The translations under genes were made by a program, and so were the position numbers. From the NCBI GenBank assembly GCA_015062635.1, contig SUUF01000011.1, positions 22,962-29,031 on the forward strand: a stretch of 6,070 nt of DNA, read 5' to 3'. Origin of the DNA: Coriobacteriaceae bacterium (GTDB lineage Bacteria > Actinomycetota > Coriobacteriia > Coriobacteriales > Eggerthellaceae). The notes beneath the pieces were generated by a model, which was given only the letters and a program-made list of their open reading frames with translations, made no database searches and was not told the DNA's origin. Positions 1 to 5,997 of the stretch are shown piece after piece. Every line of letters begins with the position of its first letter. Positions within the stretch are counted from its first letter, which is position 1.

Positions 1-44
1 CTGCGACCGCAACTCAACGCGGCGACTACCAGCTCAAACGCCCT

Positions 45-1325
45 TTAGCGGCCTTTTGCTGCTTTGGCGGCCAACTCTTCCGCCGAAAGCGCCTTTTCCT
101 CGTAGACGCTGTCGGAGTCGAGGCCGAACGTGGTGTGCAGGCAACGAACGGCGAGGTCGACCTGGTCGGCGTCGATCACCACGGAAAGGCGGATGGGGCT
201 CGTCGAGATCATCAGGATGTTCACCTTGTTCTCGGCGAGCGCGCCGAACGCGCGGGCCGATACGCCCGGGGTCGACTTCATGCCGGTGCCCACGATGGAA
301 ACCTTCGCGATGTTCTCGTTCAGCACGTAATCGCGCGCGCCGATCTTCGGAATGAGGCGGCGCACCGCGTCTTGCGCGCGGTCGAGGTCGCCCTTGGGGA
401 AGGTGAAGCTGATGTCGGTGTGGCCGTCTTCCGAGGTGTTCTGGATGATCATGTCGACGTTCACGTTGTTGCCCGCAAGCGCGCTGAACACCTGTGACGC
501 GATGCCCGGGGTGTCATCGAGGTCGCGGATGGTGATCTTGACCTCGGACGTGTCGTGGGCGATGCCGGTGATGACTGCCTGTTCCATGGAAGGATCCGCC
601 TCCTTGATAAGCGTGCCCGGCGCGTCGGTGAACGACGAGCGGGAATGGATGACCACGTGGAATTTACGCGCGAGCTCGACGGCGCGCGACTGCAACACGC
701 CGGCGCCGGCGCTGGCGAGTTCGAGCATGTCGTCGTACGACACCTGCTCGAGCTTGCGGGCGCGGGGTGCCACGCGCGGATCGGCCGAATAGACGCCGTC
801 GACGTCGGAATAGATTTCGCAGACGTCGGCGTTCAGGCCCCAGGCCAGCGCGACGGCCGTGGTGTCGGAACCGCCGCGGCCGAGGGTGGTTATCTCCTTG
901 CTTTCCGAGATTCCCTGGAAGCCGGCGACCACGCAGATGGCGCCTGCCGCGAGCTTGTCGCGCACGCGCTGGGCGTTCACCTCGACGATCTTCGCGACGC
1001 CGTTGCGGTCGTCGGTGATGATGCCCGCCTGCCAGCCGGTGAAGCTCGCCGCGCGGTATCCGCGCGCGTTGATGGCCATCGCCAGCAGCGACATGGAGAC
1101 CTGCTCGCCCGTGGAGAGCAGCATGTCCATCTCGCGCGGCGAGGGGTGCTCGTTGAGCGCCGCCGCCAGGCCCACCAGCTCGTCGGTGGTCTTGCCCATG
1201 GCGGAAACAACCGCCACGACATCGTTACCCTGCTGTTTGATGGAGATGAGGCGCTTCGCCACGTTCTGAATGCGCTCGGGCGATGCAACCGAGGTTCCAC
1301 CGAATTTTGCAACTACCAGTGCCAT
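45..1325 (-). CDS. lysC: Aspartate kinase (aspartokinase), monofunctional LysC type
   Basis: Phosphorylates L-aspartate with ATP to 4-phospho-L-aspartate, the first step towards lysine/diaminopimelate, threonine and methionine; cytosolic. The 426-residue protein has an N-terminal amino-acid kinase domain with KFGGTSV (residues 7-13), STGEQVS (71-77), GRGGSDTTA (149-157) and SDVDGVY (173-179). Two C-terminal ACT domains follow (about 262-335 and 340-410), the second containing GTGMKSTPGVSARAF. Length and layout fit single-function actinobacterial/Bacillus enzymes (about 400-425 residues); there is no homoserine dehydrogenase fusion. I chose the ATG at 1325: GAAGGG lies 5 bases upstream, whereas the GTG two codons earlier (1331) overlaps that ribosome-binding site. 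ACT domains normally mediate lysine and/or threonine feedback inhibition. In the ACT2 strand usually written STSEIR, this protein has STSPIR (375-380). An internal start for a beta subunit is listed separately. Function very sure; start fairly sure. Confidence 0.97.
   Translation of the reverse strand: MALVVAKFGGTSVASPERIQNVAKRLISIKQQGNDVVAVVSAMGKTTDELVGLAAALNEHPSPREMDMLLSTGEQVSMSLLAMAINARGYRAASFTGWQAGIITDDRNGVAKIVEVNAQRVRDKLAAGAICVVAGFQGISESKEITTLGRGGSDTTAVALAWGLNADVCEIYSDVDGVYSADPRVAPRARKLEQVSYDDMLELASAGAGVLQSRAVELARKFHVVIHSRSSFTDAPGTLIKEADPSMEQAVITGIAHDTSEVKITIRDLDDTPGIASQVFSALAGNNVNVDMIIQNTSEDGHTDISFTFPKGDLDRAQDAVRRLIPKIGARDYVLNENIAKVSIVGTGMKSTPGVSARAFGALAENKVNILMISTSPIRLSVVIDADQVDLAVRCLHTTFGLDSDSVYEEKALSAEELAAKAAKGR
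585..605 (-). promoter_or_regulatory. Candidate internal ribosome-binding site and ATG for an aspartokinase beta subunit
   Basis: Inside lysC, reading the minus strand, AAGGAGG (605-599) lies 11 bases before an in-frame ATG (587-585, Met247). Starting there would give a 180-residue protein holding just the two ACT domains. In Bacillus subtilis and Corynebacterium glutamicum, aspartokinase is an alpha2beta2 complex whose beta subunit comes from an internal in-frame start at about this position, just before the first ACT domain. The motif is seen directly; its use is inferred. The spacing is slightly longer than the optimum. Confidence 0.5.
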
Positions 1326-1330
1326 GTTCA

Positions 1331-1336
1331 CCCTTC
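1331..1336 (-). promoter_or_regulatory. Ribosome-binding site of lysC, deciding the start
   Basis: GAAGGG on the minus strand, 5 bases before the ATG at 1325. It overlaps the alternative GTG codon at 1331, which makes that GTG an unlikely start. Confidence 0.7.
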
Positions 1337-1357
1337 AGCCTAAAAACATGCCGCCAC

Positions 1358-1387
1358 ATCGTACCACGCGTGCGCGAAATGGGTTAA
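1358..1387 (-). promoter_or_regulatory. Candidate lysC promoter
   Basis: On the minus strand, TTAACC (1387-1382, 4 of 6 matches to TTGACA) and TACGAT (1363-1358, 4 of 6 matches to TATAAT) are separated by 18 bases. Transcription would start near 1350, leaving a leader of about 25 bases with no room for a lysine riboswitch. The stretch is less GC-rich than its surroundings. Both boxes are imperfect, so this is only a candidate. The spacer contains ATTTCGCG, which also occurs at the asd promoter. Confidence 0.35.
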
Positions 1388-1418
1388 GGCCTGCACAAAG
1401 TATCCCTTGTTAAACGGG

Positions 1419-1438
1419 AAAACGGCGCGCTGGCGCCG
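1419..1438 (-). terminator. Candidate intrinsic terminator after the MBL-fold hydrolase gene
   Basis: On the minus strand a perfect 6-bp stem, CGGCGC/GCGCCG with loop CAGC, is followed directly by TTTTCCC. It lies about 30 bases past the hydrolase stop codon and before the candidate lysC promoter, so it would separate the two transcription units. The short stem and only four T residues suggest it may be leaky. Confidence 0.45.
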
Positions 1439-1466
1439 GCCGAAGGCAGGCGGGCGGGCCGTGCGG

Positions 1467-2129
1467 TTACCCGGCGTAGTAGGGAATCGTCGTGCGCTTC
1501 TCGGCTTTCATGGTCGTGAGCATGTTGTGGCCGGGCAGCACCACGACATCGTCGGGAAGCTGGCCCAGGCGGCGCAGGCTCTGGCGCATCTGCTTCATGT
1601 TGCCGCCCTCGAAATCGGTGCGGCCGATGCTGCTGCAGAACAGCGTGTCGCCGCTTACGAGCACGGGAAGCCCCGCGCCGGGGGCGTCTTCGGCCTTCAG
1701 GTAGAAGCAGCTGCTGCCCTCGGTGTGCCCGGGCGTGTGGATGACCTTCCACGAGGTCTTGCCCACCTTCAGCACGTCGCCGTCGTGGTAGCGCACGTCG
1801 ACCGGGCAAGCCGCGGCCGAAAGCCCGAACTTCGATTCGACGCCCGCCTCGATGACGTTCGCCTCGATGGCCGGGGCATACACCTTCGCGCCGGTGAGGC
1901 GGCGCATGTCGGCGAGCGCGCCGATGTGGTCTTCGTGGCGGTGCGTGACGAAGATGGCGTCGACGGTGCGGTCGCCCACCATCTGCATGATGGCATCGGG
2001 ACGGCAAGCGGGGTCGACCACGATGACGCCTTCGCCGTCGTCGATGACGTACACGTTCGTGGCGATGGGTCCCAGAATGGAAAACATCACGTCGACGCAG
2101 AGGTCCTTCACTTTATGAAAACGGGCCAT
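1467..2129 (-). CDS. MBL-fold metallo-hydrolase, glyoxalase II / YcbL-like
   Basis: A 220-residue cytosolic protein of the metallo-beta-lactamase fold, with no signal peptide or membrane segment. All seven usual dinuclear metal ligands of the glyoxalase II group are visible: the HRHEDH motif (His63, His65, Asp67, His68), His135 in HTPGH, Asp161 in SGDTLF and His201 in LPGH. The IGRTDF stretch (168-173) following SGDTLF is typical of short YcbL-like members, which lack the long C-terminal substrate domain of classical glyoxalase II (about 250 residues). The likely reaction is hydrolysis of a thioester such as a hydroxyacyl-thiol, but the substrate cannot be read from sequence. The ATG at 2129 is preferred because AAAGGA lies 7 bases upstream; an ATG 12 codons earlier has no good ribosome-binding site. 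It is upstream of lysC on the same strand and divergent from asd, with no obvious functional link to either. Family sure, substrate unknown. Confidence 0.93.
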   Translation of the reverse strand: MARFHKVKDLCVDVMFSILGPIATNVYVIDDGEGVIVVDPACRPDAIMQMVGDRTVDAIFVTHRHEDHIGALADMRRLTGAKVYAPAIEANVIEAGVESKFGLSAAACPVDVRYHDGDVLKVGKTSWKVIHTPGHTEGSSCFYLKAEDAPGAGLPVLVSGDTLFCSSIGRTDFEGGNMKQMRQSLRRLGQLPDDVVVLPGHNMLTTMKAEKRTTIPYYAG

Positions 2130-2136
2130 GCCGGTG

Positions 2137-2142
2137 TCCTTT
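2137..2142 (-). promoter_or_regulatory. Ribosome-binding site of the MBL-fold gene, deciding the start
   Basis: AAAGGA on the minus strand, 7 bases before the ATG at 2129. It supports the shorter 220-residue protein over the 232-residue alternative starting at 2165. Confidence 0.65.
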
Positions 2143-2160
2143 CCCTTGATGCCAGCCGAA

Positions 2161-2166
2161 AGCATA
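2161..2166 (-). promoter_or_regulatory. Weak candidate -10 box for the MBL-fold gene
   Basis: TATGCT on the minus strand (4 of 6 matches to TATAAT) lies about 30 bases upstream of the start codon. No convincing -35 box is visible; the expected position falls in an all-GC inverted repeat (CCGCGC/GCGCGG, 2173-2187). A promoter must lie in this region because the neighbouring gene is divergent, but this exact placement is a guess. Confidence 0.22.
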
Positions 2167-2248
2167 CCGCAACCGCGCGGCGCGCGGCACCCGGTCGCGC
2201 GCGATGCGCCAAAACCCCAGAGGTCTGGACGTGTGGGTTCGGCTGTGC

Positions 2249-2325
2249 GAGTTCGGGCGCGCGAGTGTGGGCGCGAGTGCGGGCGCGCGAGGGCACGTGA
2301 GGGGGCGTGAGGGGTGCACCCGGGG
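2249..2325 (+). repeat. G-rich degenerate tandem repeat with a possible G-quadruplex
   Basis: Units each beginning GAG run head to tail: GAGTTCGGGCGCGC (2249), GAGTGTGGGCGC (2263), GAGTGCGGGCGCGC (2275), GAGGGCACGT (2289), GAGGGGGCGT (2299) and GAGGGGTGCAC (2309). Runs of at least three G begin at 2281, 2291, 2301 and 2311, exactly 10 bases apart, with another at 2322. Loops of 7, 7 and 5 bases between the first four satisfy the usual G3+N1-7 quadruplex pattern. The G bias is on the plus strand. Quadruplex formation and any function are inferred. Confidence 0.6.
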
Positions 2326-2436
2326 TTTCCGGCGGCCCGCGCGGTGCGCGAAGCTTGGTGCGCGGGTATGTCGCGCGCAACATTTCGAACGTGTTAACAG
2401 TTGGCCGATTGTCGATTTTCCCGCGCAGGAACGCGT

Positions 2437-2452
2437 GCCGCGAAATCGCGGC
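2437..2452. promoter_or_regulatory. 16-bp palindrome at the asd promoter, operator-like
   Basis: GCCGCGAAATCGCGGC has perfect 7-bp arms around a central AA. It ends two bases before the TATAAT box of asd, so it sits in the -10/-35 spacer, where a bound protein would block RNA polymerase. The palindrome is directly visible; which regulator binds, if any, is unknown. Confidence 0.45.
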
Positions 2453-2454
2453 GC

Positions 2455-2460
2455 TATAAT
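2455..2460 (+). promoter_or_regulatory. -10 box of the asd promoter
   Basis: A perfect TATAAT lies 35 bases upstream of the asd start codon, giving a predicted start of transcription near 2467 and a leader of about 29 bases. No good TTGACA-like box is found 16-18 bases upstream and there is no extended TG motif, so the promoter may need an activator or tolerate a weak -35. Confidence 0.65.
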
Positions 2461-2484
2461 CGCGGAACACGTTCAACCAATCAA

Positions 2485-2489
2485 AGGAG
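2485..2489 (+). promoter_or_regulatory. Ribosome-binding site of asd
   Basis: AGGAG, within AAAGGAGA, lies 6 bases before the ATG at 2496. It is a near-ideal site that fixes the start codon. Confidence 0.85.
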
Positions 2490-2495
2490 ACGCTC

Positions 2496-3542
2496 ATGGC
2501 ATGGACTAAGGAAATTCCCGCAAACCCCGTTGTGGCGGTAGCTGGCGCAACCGGCGCTGTCGGCCGTGAGTTCCTGAAGGTGCTCCACGACCTCGACTTC
2601 CCGGCAAGCGAGGTGCGCGCGCTCGCGTCCGCCCGTTCCGCCGGCAAGACCCTGCCTTTCGACGGCTGCGGCCAGGTGCCCGCCGGCGAGCTCGTCGTGC
2701 AGGAGATGACCCCCGAGGCCTTCCAGGGTGTGGACATCGCGCTGTTCAGCGCTGGTGCCGGCATCTCGAAGCAGTTCCGCCAGGCCGTCGTCGACGCCGG
2801 CGCCGTGATGATCGACAACTCCAGCGCGTTCCGCATGGAAGAGGGCGTGCCGCTGGTGGTGCCCGAGGTGAACCCGGCTGCGGCGCTCGAGCATAACGGC
2901 GTCATCGCGAACCCGAACTGCTCGACCATCCAGATGGTCGTGGCCCTGAAGCCGCTGAACGACCTCGCGCACATCAAGCGCGTCGTCGTGTCGACCTACC
3001 AGGCGGCAAGCGGCGCCGGCGCCCGCGGCATGGACGAGCTGTACAACCAGACCCGCCAGTTCCTGAACGACGAGGAGCTGACGATCGACGCCTTCGCGCA
3101 TCGCATCGCCTTCAACCTCATTCCGCACATCGATGTCTTCATGGACGACGACTACACCAAGGAAGAATGGAAGATGGTCGTCGAGACCAAGAAGATCTTC
3201 GGCGACGCCACCCTGGCCGTGGCGCCCACCTGCGTGCGCGTGCCGGTGCTGCGCAACCATTCCGAGAGCATCAACGTCGAGTTCGACGCGCCGGTGACCG
3301 TCGAGGCCGCCCGCGCCGCGCTCGAGGCGGCGCCGTCGGTGGTGGTCGACGACGACCCGGCGAACAAGGTGTACCCGATGCCCGGCCTGCTCGCCGGTTG
3401 CGACGAGGTGCATGTCGGCCGCCTGCGCAACGACCCGACGGTCGAGAACGGCCTGGCCTTCTGGTGCGTGATGGACCAGATCCGCAAGGGCGCCGCCCTC
3501 AACGCCGTCCAGATCGCCCAGCTCCTGCTTCCGCAGGCATAA
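2496..3542 (+). CDS. asd: Aspartate-semialdehyde dehydrogenase
   Basis: Reduces 4-phospho-L-aspartate to L-aspartate 4-semialdehyde with NADPH, releasing phosphate; it is the second step of the aspartate pathway, directly after LysC, and cytosolic. The 348-residue protein has the Rossmann dinucleotide motif AGATGAVG (16-23), the catalytic cysteine in NPNCST (Cys142), the conserved glutamine in STYQAASGAG (Gln169), and the substrate/proton-relay pair in RVPVLRNH (Arg248 and His255). Length is normal for the family (about 330-370 residues) and no key residue is missing. The start is fixed by the strong ribosome-binding site. It is a single-gene transcription unit as far as visible: divergent from the MBL-fold gene and convergent with ppk. 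In C. glutamicum asd sits in an operon with lysC, but here lysC is on the other strand, over 1 kb away. A palindrome at its promoter suggests a regulator. Confidence 0.98.
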   Translation: MAWTKEIPANPVVAVAGATGAVGREFLKVLHDLDFPASEVRALASARSAGKTLPFDGCGQVPAGELVVQEMTPEAFQGVDIALFSAGAGISKQFRQAVVDAGAVMIDNSSAFRMEEGVPLVVPEVNPAAALEHNGVIANPNCSTIQMVVALKPLNDLAHIKRVVVSTYQAASGAGARGMDELYNQTRQFLNDEELTIDAFAHRIAFNLIPHIDVFMDDDYTKEEWKMVVETKKIFGDATLAVAPTCVRVPVLRNHSESINVEFDAPVTVEAARAALEAAPSVVVDDDPANKVYPMPGLLAGCDEVHVGRLRNDPTVENGLAFWCVMDQIRKGAALNAVQIAQLLLPQA

Positions 3543-3553
3543 CCGCACGGCAC

Positions 3554-3582
3554 GGCGAGGCGGGACGAACCCCCGGCTCGCC
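3554..3582 (+). terminator. Strong hairpin just after asd, without a T tract
   Basis: GGCGAG (3554-3559) pairs with CTCGCC (3577-3582), and CGGG (3561-3564) with CCCG (3572-3575), separated by one G-G mismatch and closed by a 7-base loop. It starts 12 bases after the asd stop codon. No T run follows, so it may stabilise the mRNA 3' end or help termination rather than act as a classic intrinsic terminator. Confidence 0.4.
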
Positions 3583-3599
3583 ATTCCCAACCCCCTACG

Positions 3600-3632
3600 A
3601 AAAACGGCCCGGAGCATCCGCCCCGGGCCGTT
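3600..3632 (-). terminator. Intrinsic terminator of ppk, shared between convergent genes
   Basis: A perfect 10-bp stem AACGGCCCGG (3603-3612) / CCGGGCCGTT (3623-3632) with a 10-base loop lies 21 bases past the ppk stop codon. On the minus strand the stem runs directly into TTTTT, a textbook terminator for ppk. On the plus strand the tail is TTGCCGTTATGG, so it would serve asd only weakly. Confidence 0.8.
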
Positions 3633-3653
3633 GCCGTTATGGTCGCGTCGCCG

Positions 3654-5960
3654 TTATTCCTCGCCGGCGGCTTCCTTGGCCTTCTTCTTGGCATCGAGGA
3701 TGGCCTGAACGCCCTTCGCGCGCATCGGGATGCGGGTGTAGGGATCCTGCTTCATCGCGCGCTCAGCGTAGCGCTCGAGCGACTTCTCGGAAAGCTCGGC
3801 CATCTTCGCGAGGTAGTATTCCTGGCTGTTGAACGGCTCTTCGCCTTCCTTCTGGAAATGGCCGATGTCGGTGAAGGTCTTGTCGGGCAGCAGCTCGCGC
3901 AGCTTCACGGTGTCGGTGAGGCTGATGTCGATGTATTCGAGCACGCGCTTGTGGATCTCGGTGCCCTTCTTGATGGGCCAGGCGATCTCGACGCGCTTGT
4001 CCATGTTGCGGGTCATCAGGTCGGCGCTCGACAGGTACATCGACATGTCGTCATGCGGGCCGAAGCCGTAGATGCGGCTGTGCTCGAGCAGGCGGCCGAC
4101 GATCGACACGACGCGCACGTTGTCGGTGTAGCCGGGCACGCCGGGGATGATGCACGAGATGCCGCGCACCCACAGCGTGATGGGCACGCCGGCCTGGCTG
4201 GCTTCCACCAGCTTCTCGATGACGTCCTTGTCGGTGATGGAGTTCGTCTTGAAGAACACGCCGCAGGGCTCGCCCTTCTTCGCGTGCTCGATCTGGTCGT
4301 CGATGCTCACGAGGATGCCCTGCTTGATCTGCAGCGGCGCCACGGCCAGTACCTGGTAGGCGGTCGAGATGCTCTCGAGGCTCATGTTGTTGAAGAACTC
4401 GACGGCGTCGCGGCCGATGGCCGGGTCGGCGGTGAGGAACGAGAGGTCGGTGTACAGGCGGCTCGTCTTCTCGTTGTAGTTGCCGGTGCCGAGCTGCGTG
4501 ATGTATTCCAGGCCGCCGTCCTTGCCGCGCTTGGTGATGCAGCAGATCTTGCTGTGCACCTTGTAGTCGTGGAAGCCGTAGATGACCTTGCAGCCGGCGC
4601 GTTCGAAGCGCGTCGACCAGTCGATGTTGTTGCTCTCGTCGAAGCGGGCGCGCAACTCGAACAGCGCGGTGACCTCCTTGCCGTTTTCGGCGGCGGCGAT
4701 GAGCGCCTCGGCGATGGCCGAGTTGCTGGCCAGGCGGTACAGCGTGATCTTGATGGCGATGACGTCGGGGTCGGTGGAAGCCTCGCGCAGCAGGCGCACG
4801 AACGCGTTGATGTCCTCGTAGGGGTAGGCGAGCATCGTGTCGTGCTCTTCGACCTGCGGGATGAGCGGGCGGTTGCGGTCGAGCGAGAACGGCCACGCCG
4901 GGTTGATGGGGCCGGTCCACAGCCCGCGCTCGTAGGCGTCGGGCACCATGTCGGCCAGGCCGAACGCATACGACACGTTCAGCGGCACGCTCGTCACGTA
5001 GCACTGATGCGGTTCCAGGCCCAGGCGCGTGAGCAGGAATTCGGCCACGTGCTCCGAGAGCTCGCGCTTGCTTTCCAGGCGGATGGGCGCCAGGCGCGCA
5101 CGCTTCTTCAGGATCTTCTTCATGAACTCGCGGTAGTCTTCTTCATGCTCGTCGGCGCCCTCGGTCACGTCGAGGTCGGCGTTGCGCGTGACGGTGATGA
5201 TGTTCGTGTGCTTCACGCGGTACATGTTGAAGATGTCGCCGGCGATCATCTCGAGGGCGTTCTCGAGCAGGATGTAGTTAACGCCTTCGCCGGGCAACTC
5301 GATGACGCGCTTGCATTGGCGCGGCATGGGAATCAGGCCGAGCGTGACGTCGAGTGCGCCCGCGCGCTCCATCTTGCGGAATTCCTTGAGGGCCTTGCGT
5401 TCGGCCTTCGTGAGGTGGCTTTCCTTCTGGAGCAAGCGCACGATGACGTAGAGCGCGCCGTTTTCCAGATGCGGGAAGGGGTGGCGCGTGTTGATGACCT
5501 GCGGCGCGAGGAACGGGATGACGTTCATGTCGAGGTAGGTGCGCAGGTAATCCATCTGGTCGGCGGAAAGCTGCTCGGGCAGCAGCTCGTGCACGCCCTG
5601 CTTCGCGAGCTCGTCGATGATATCGTGGTACACCTGCTCCTGGTAGGGCAGCAGTTCATGGCAGCGCGCATAGATGGCATCGAGCTGCTCTTGCGGGGTC
5701 ATGAGCGTCTTGGAATCGAGGATCTTCTTCTTCAGGAGCGTCATATCGGTGAGGCTGCCGGCGCGCACCATGAAGAACTCCTGCAGGTTCGACCAGAAGA
5801 TGCTCACGAATTGCAGCCGGTCGATGAGCGGCACATTCGGGTCGTTGCCCTGGTCGAGGCAACGCTTGTTGAATTCGAGCCACGACAGTTCGCGGTTCTG
5901 CATGTACGGAGGTGCCGCTTTCTTCTTCGATTTCTTTTCCTTGGCTTCGTCAACCATCAT
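3654..5960 (-). CDS. ppk1: Polyphosphate kinase 1 (PPK1)
   Basis: Reversibly transfers the terminal phosphate of ATP onto inorganic polyphosphate via a phosphohistidine; in many bacteria the enzyme is membrane-associated. The 768-residue protein has the N-terminal motif NRELSWLEFN (22-31), PFPHLENG (161-168), YPYEDI (380-385), DPDVIAIKITLYR (397-409), ELRARFDE (435-442), LGTGNYNEKTSRLYTD (490-505) and YLSSADLMTRNMDKRVE (642-658). His469 in KVHSK matches the autophosphorylated His435 of the E. coli enzyme, His627 in LEHSRIY matches His592, and Arg409 and Arg439 match E. coli Arg375 and Arg405. It is longer than E. coli PPK (about 688 residues), mainly through a charged C-terminal tail after about residue 690 ending in a Lys/Ala/Glu-rich helix, plus a lysine-rich N-terminus (8-14). 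The first of two adjacent ATGs is preferred, since GAGGGG lies 9 bases upstream. It converges with asd. No ppx exopolyphosphatase gene is in the window. Confidence 0.98.
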   Translation of the reverse strand: MMVDEAKEKKSKKKAAPPYMQNRELSWLEFNKRCLDQGNDPNVPLIDRLQFVSIFWSNLQEFFMVRAGSLTDMTLLKKKILDSKTLMTPQEQLDAIYARCHELLPYQEQVYHDIIDELAKQGVHELLPEQLSADQMDYLRTYLDMNVIPFLAPQVINTRHPFPHLENGALYVIVRLLQKESHLTKAERKALKEFRKMERAGALDVTLGLIPMPRQCKRVIELPGEGVNYILLENALEMIAGDIFNMYRVKHTNIITVTRNADLDVTEGADEHEEDYREFMKKILKKRARLAPIRLESKRELSEHVAEFLLTRLGLEPHQCYVTSVPLNVSYAFGLADMVPDAYERGLWTGPINPAWPFSLDRNRPLIPQVEEHDTMLAYPYEDINAFVRLLREASTDPDVIAIKITLYRLASNSAIAEALIAAAENGKEVTALFELRARFDESNNIDWSTRFERAGCKVIYGFHDYKVHSKICCITKRGKDGGLEYITQLGTGNYNEKTSRLYTDLSFLTADPAIGRDAVEFFNNMSLESISTAYQVLAVAPLQIKQGILVSIDDQIEHAKKGEPCGVFFKTNSITDKDVIEKLVEASQAGVPITLWVRGISCIIPGVPGYTDNVRVVSIVGRLLEHSRIYGFGPHDDMSMYLSSADLMTRNMDKRVEIAWPIKKGTEIHKRVLEYIDISLTDTVKLRELLPDKTFTDIGHFQKEGEEPFNSQEYYLAKMAELSEKSLERYAERAMKQDPYTRIPMRAKGVQAILDAKKKAKEAAGEE

Positions 5961-5969
5961 TTGGAATCA

Positions 5970-5975
5970 CCCCTC
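5970..5975 (-). promoter_or_regulatory. Ribosome-binding site of ppk1
   Basis: GAGGGG on the minus strand, 9 bases before the ATG at 5960 and 12 before the second ATG at 5957. The spacing favours the first. Confidence 0.6.
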
Positions 5976-5987
5976 GAAGGCCAGATA

Positions 5988-5997
5988 GGACATGTCC
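5988..5997. promoter_or_regulatory. Palindrome GGACATGTCC in the ppk1 leader
   Basis: A perfect 10-bp palindrome between the ppk1 -10 box and its ribosome-binding site, with a second small palindrome TGTACA at 6004-6009. The position would suit a repressor, but it does not match a PhoB-type box and no regulator can be named. Confidence 0.25.

Larger units (their letters stand above)
2130..2495. other. Divergent intergenic region between the MBL-fold gene and asd, no gene seen
   Basis: These 366 bases contain no supported coding gene; the open frames crossing them are continuations of antisense shadows without family motifs. From the left: the leader and weak promoter of the MBL-fold gene (about 2130-2190); a 12-bp inverted repeat CCAGAGGTCTGG (2217-2228); a G-rich degenerate tandem repeat (2249-2325); then a less GC-rich stretch (about 2380-2495) with the asd promoter and palindromes. 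No tRNA, riboswitch or terminator is evident. Confidence 0.7.

Noticed and set aside
1..44. Terminator or next gene downstream of lysC
   Set aside because: No convincing stem followed by a T run and no start signal is visible in these 44 bases; any terminator lies outside the window.
1329..1331. GTG at 1331 as the lysC start
   Set aside because: It overlaps the GAAGGG ribosome-binding site; the ATG at 1325 has proper spacing and gives the standard family N-terminus MALVV-KFGG.
1326..1466. Lysine riboswitch upstream of lysC
   Set aside because: The gap is about 140 bases, much of it terminator and promoter, and shows none of the multi-helix structure of an L box; the predicted leader is only about 25 bases.
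1407..2300. A 297-codon plus-strand frame antisense to the MBL-fold gene
   Set aside because: The minus-strand gene has all seven metal ligands. The plus-strand frame has no motif and runs into the G-rich repeat.
2108..2977. A 289-codon minus-strand frame across the intergenic region and the asd 5' half, and a 378-codon frame at 2481-3617
   Set aside because: Both overlap asd, whose motifs and ribosome-binding site are clear. Their translations show no recognisable domain and have biased composition.
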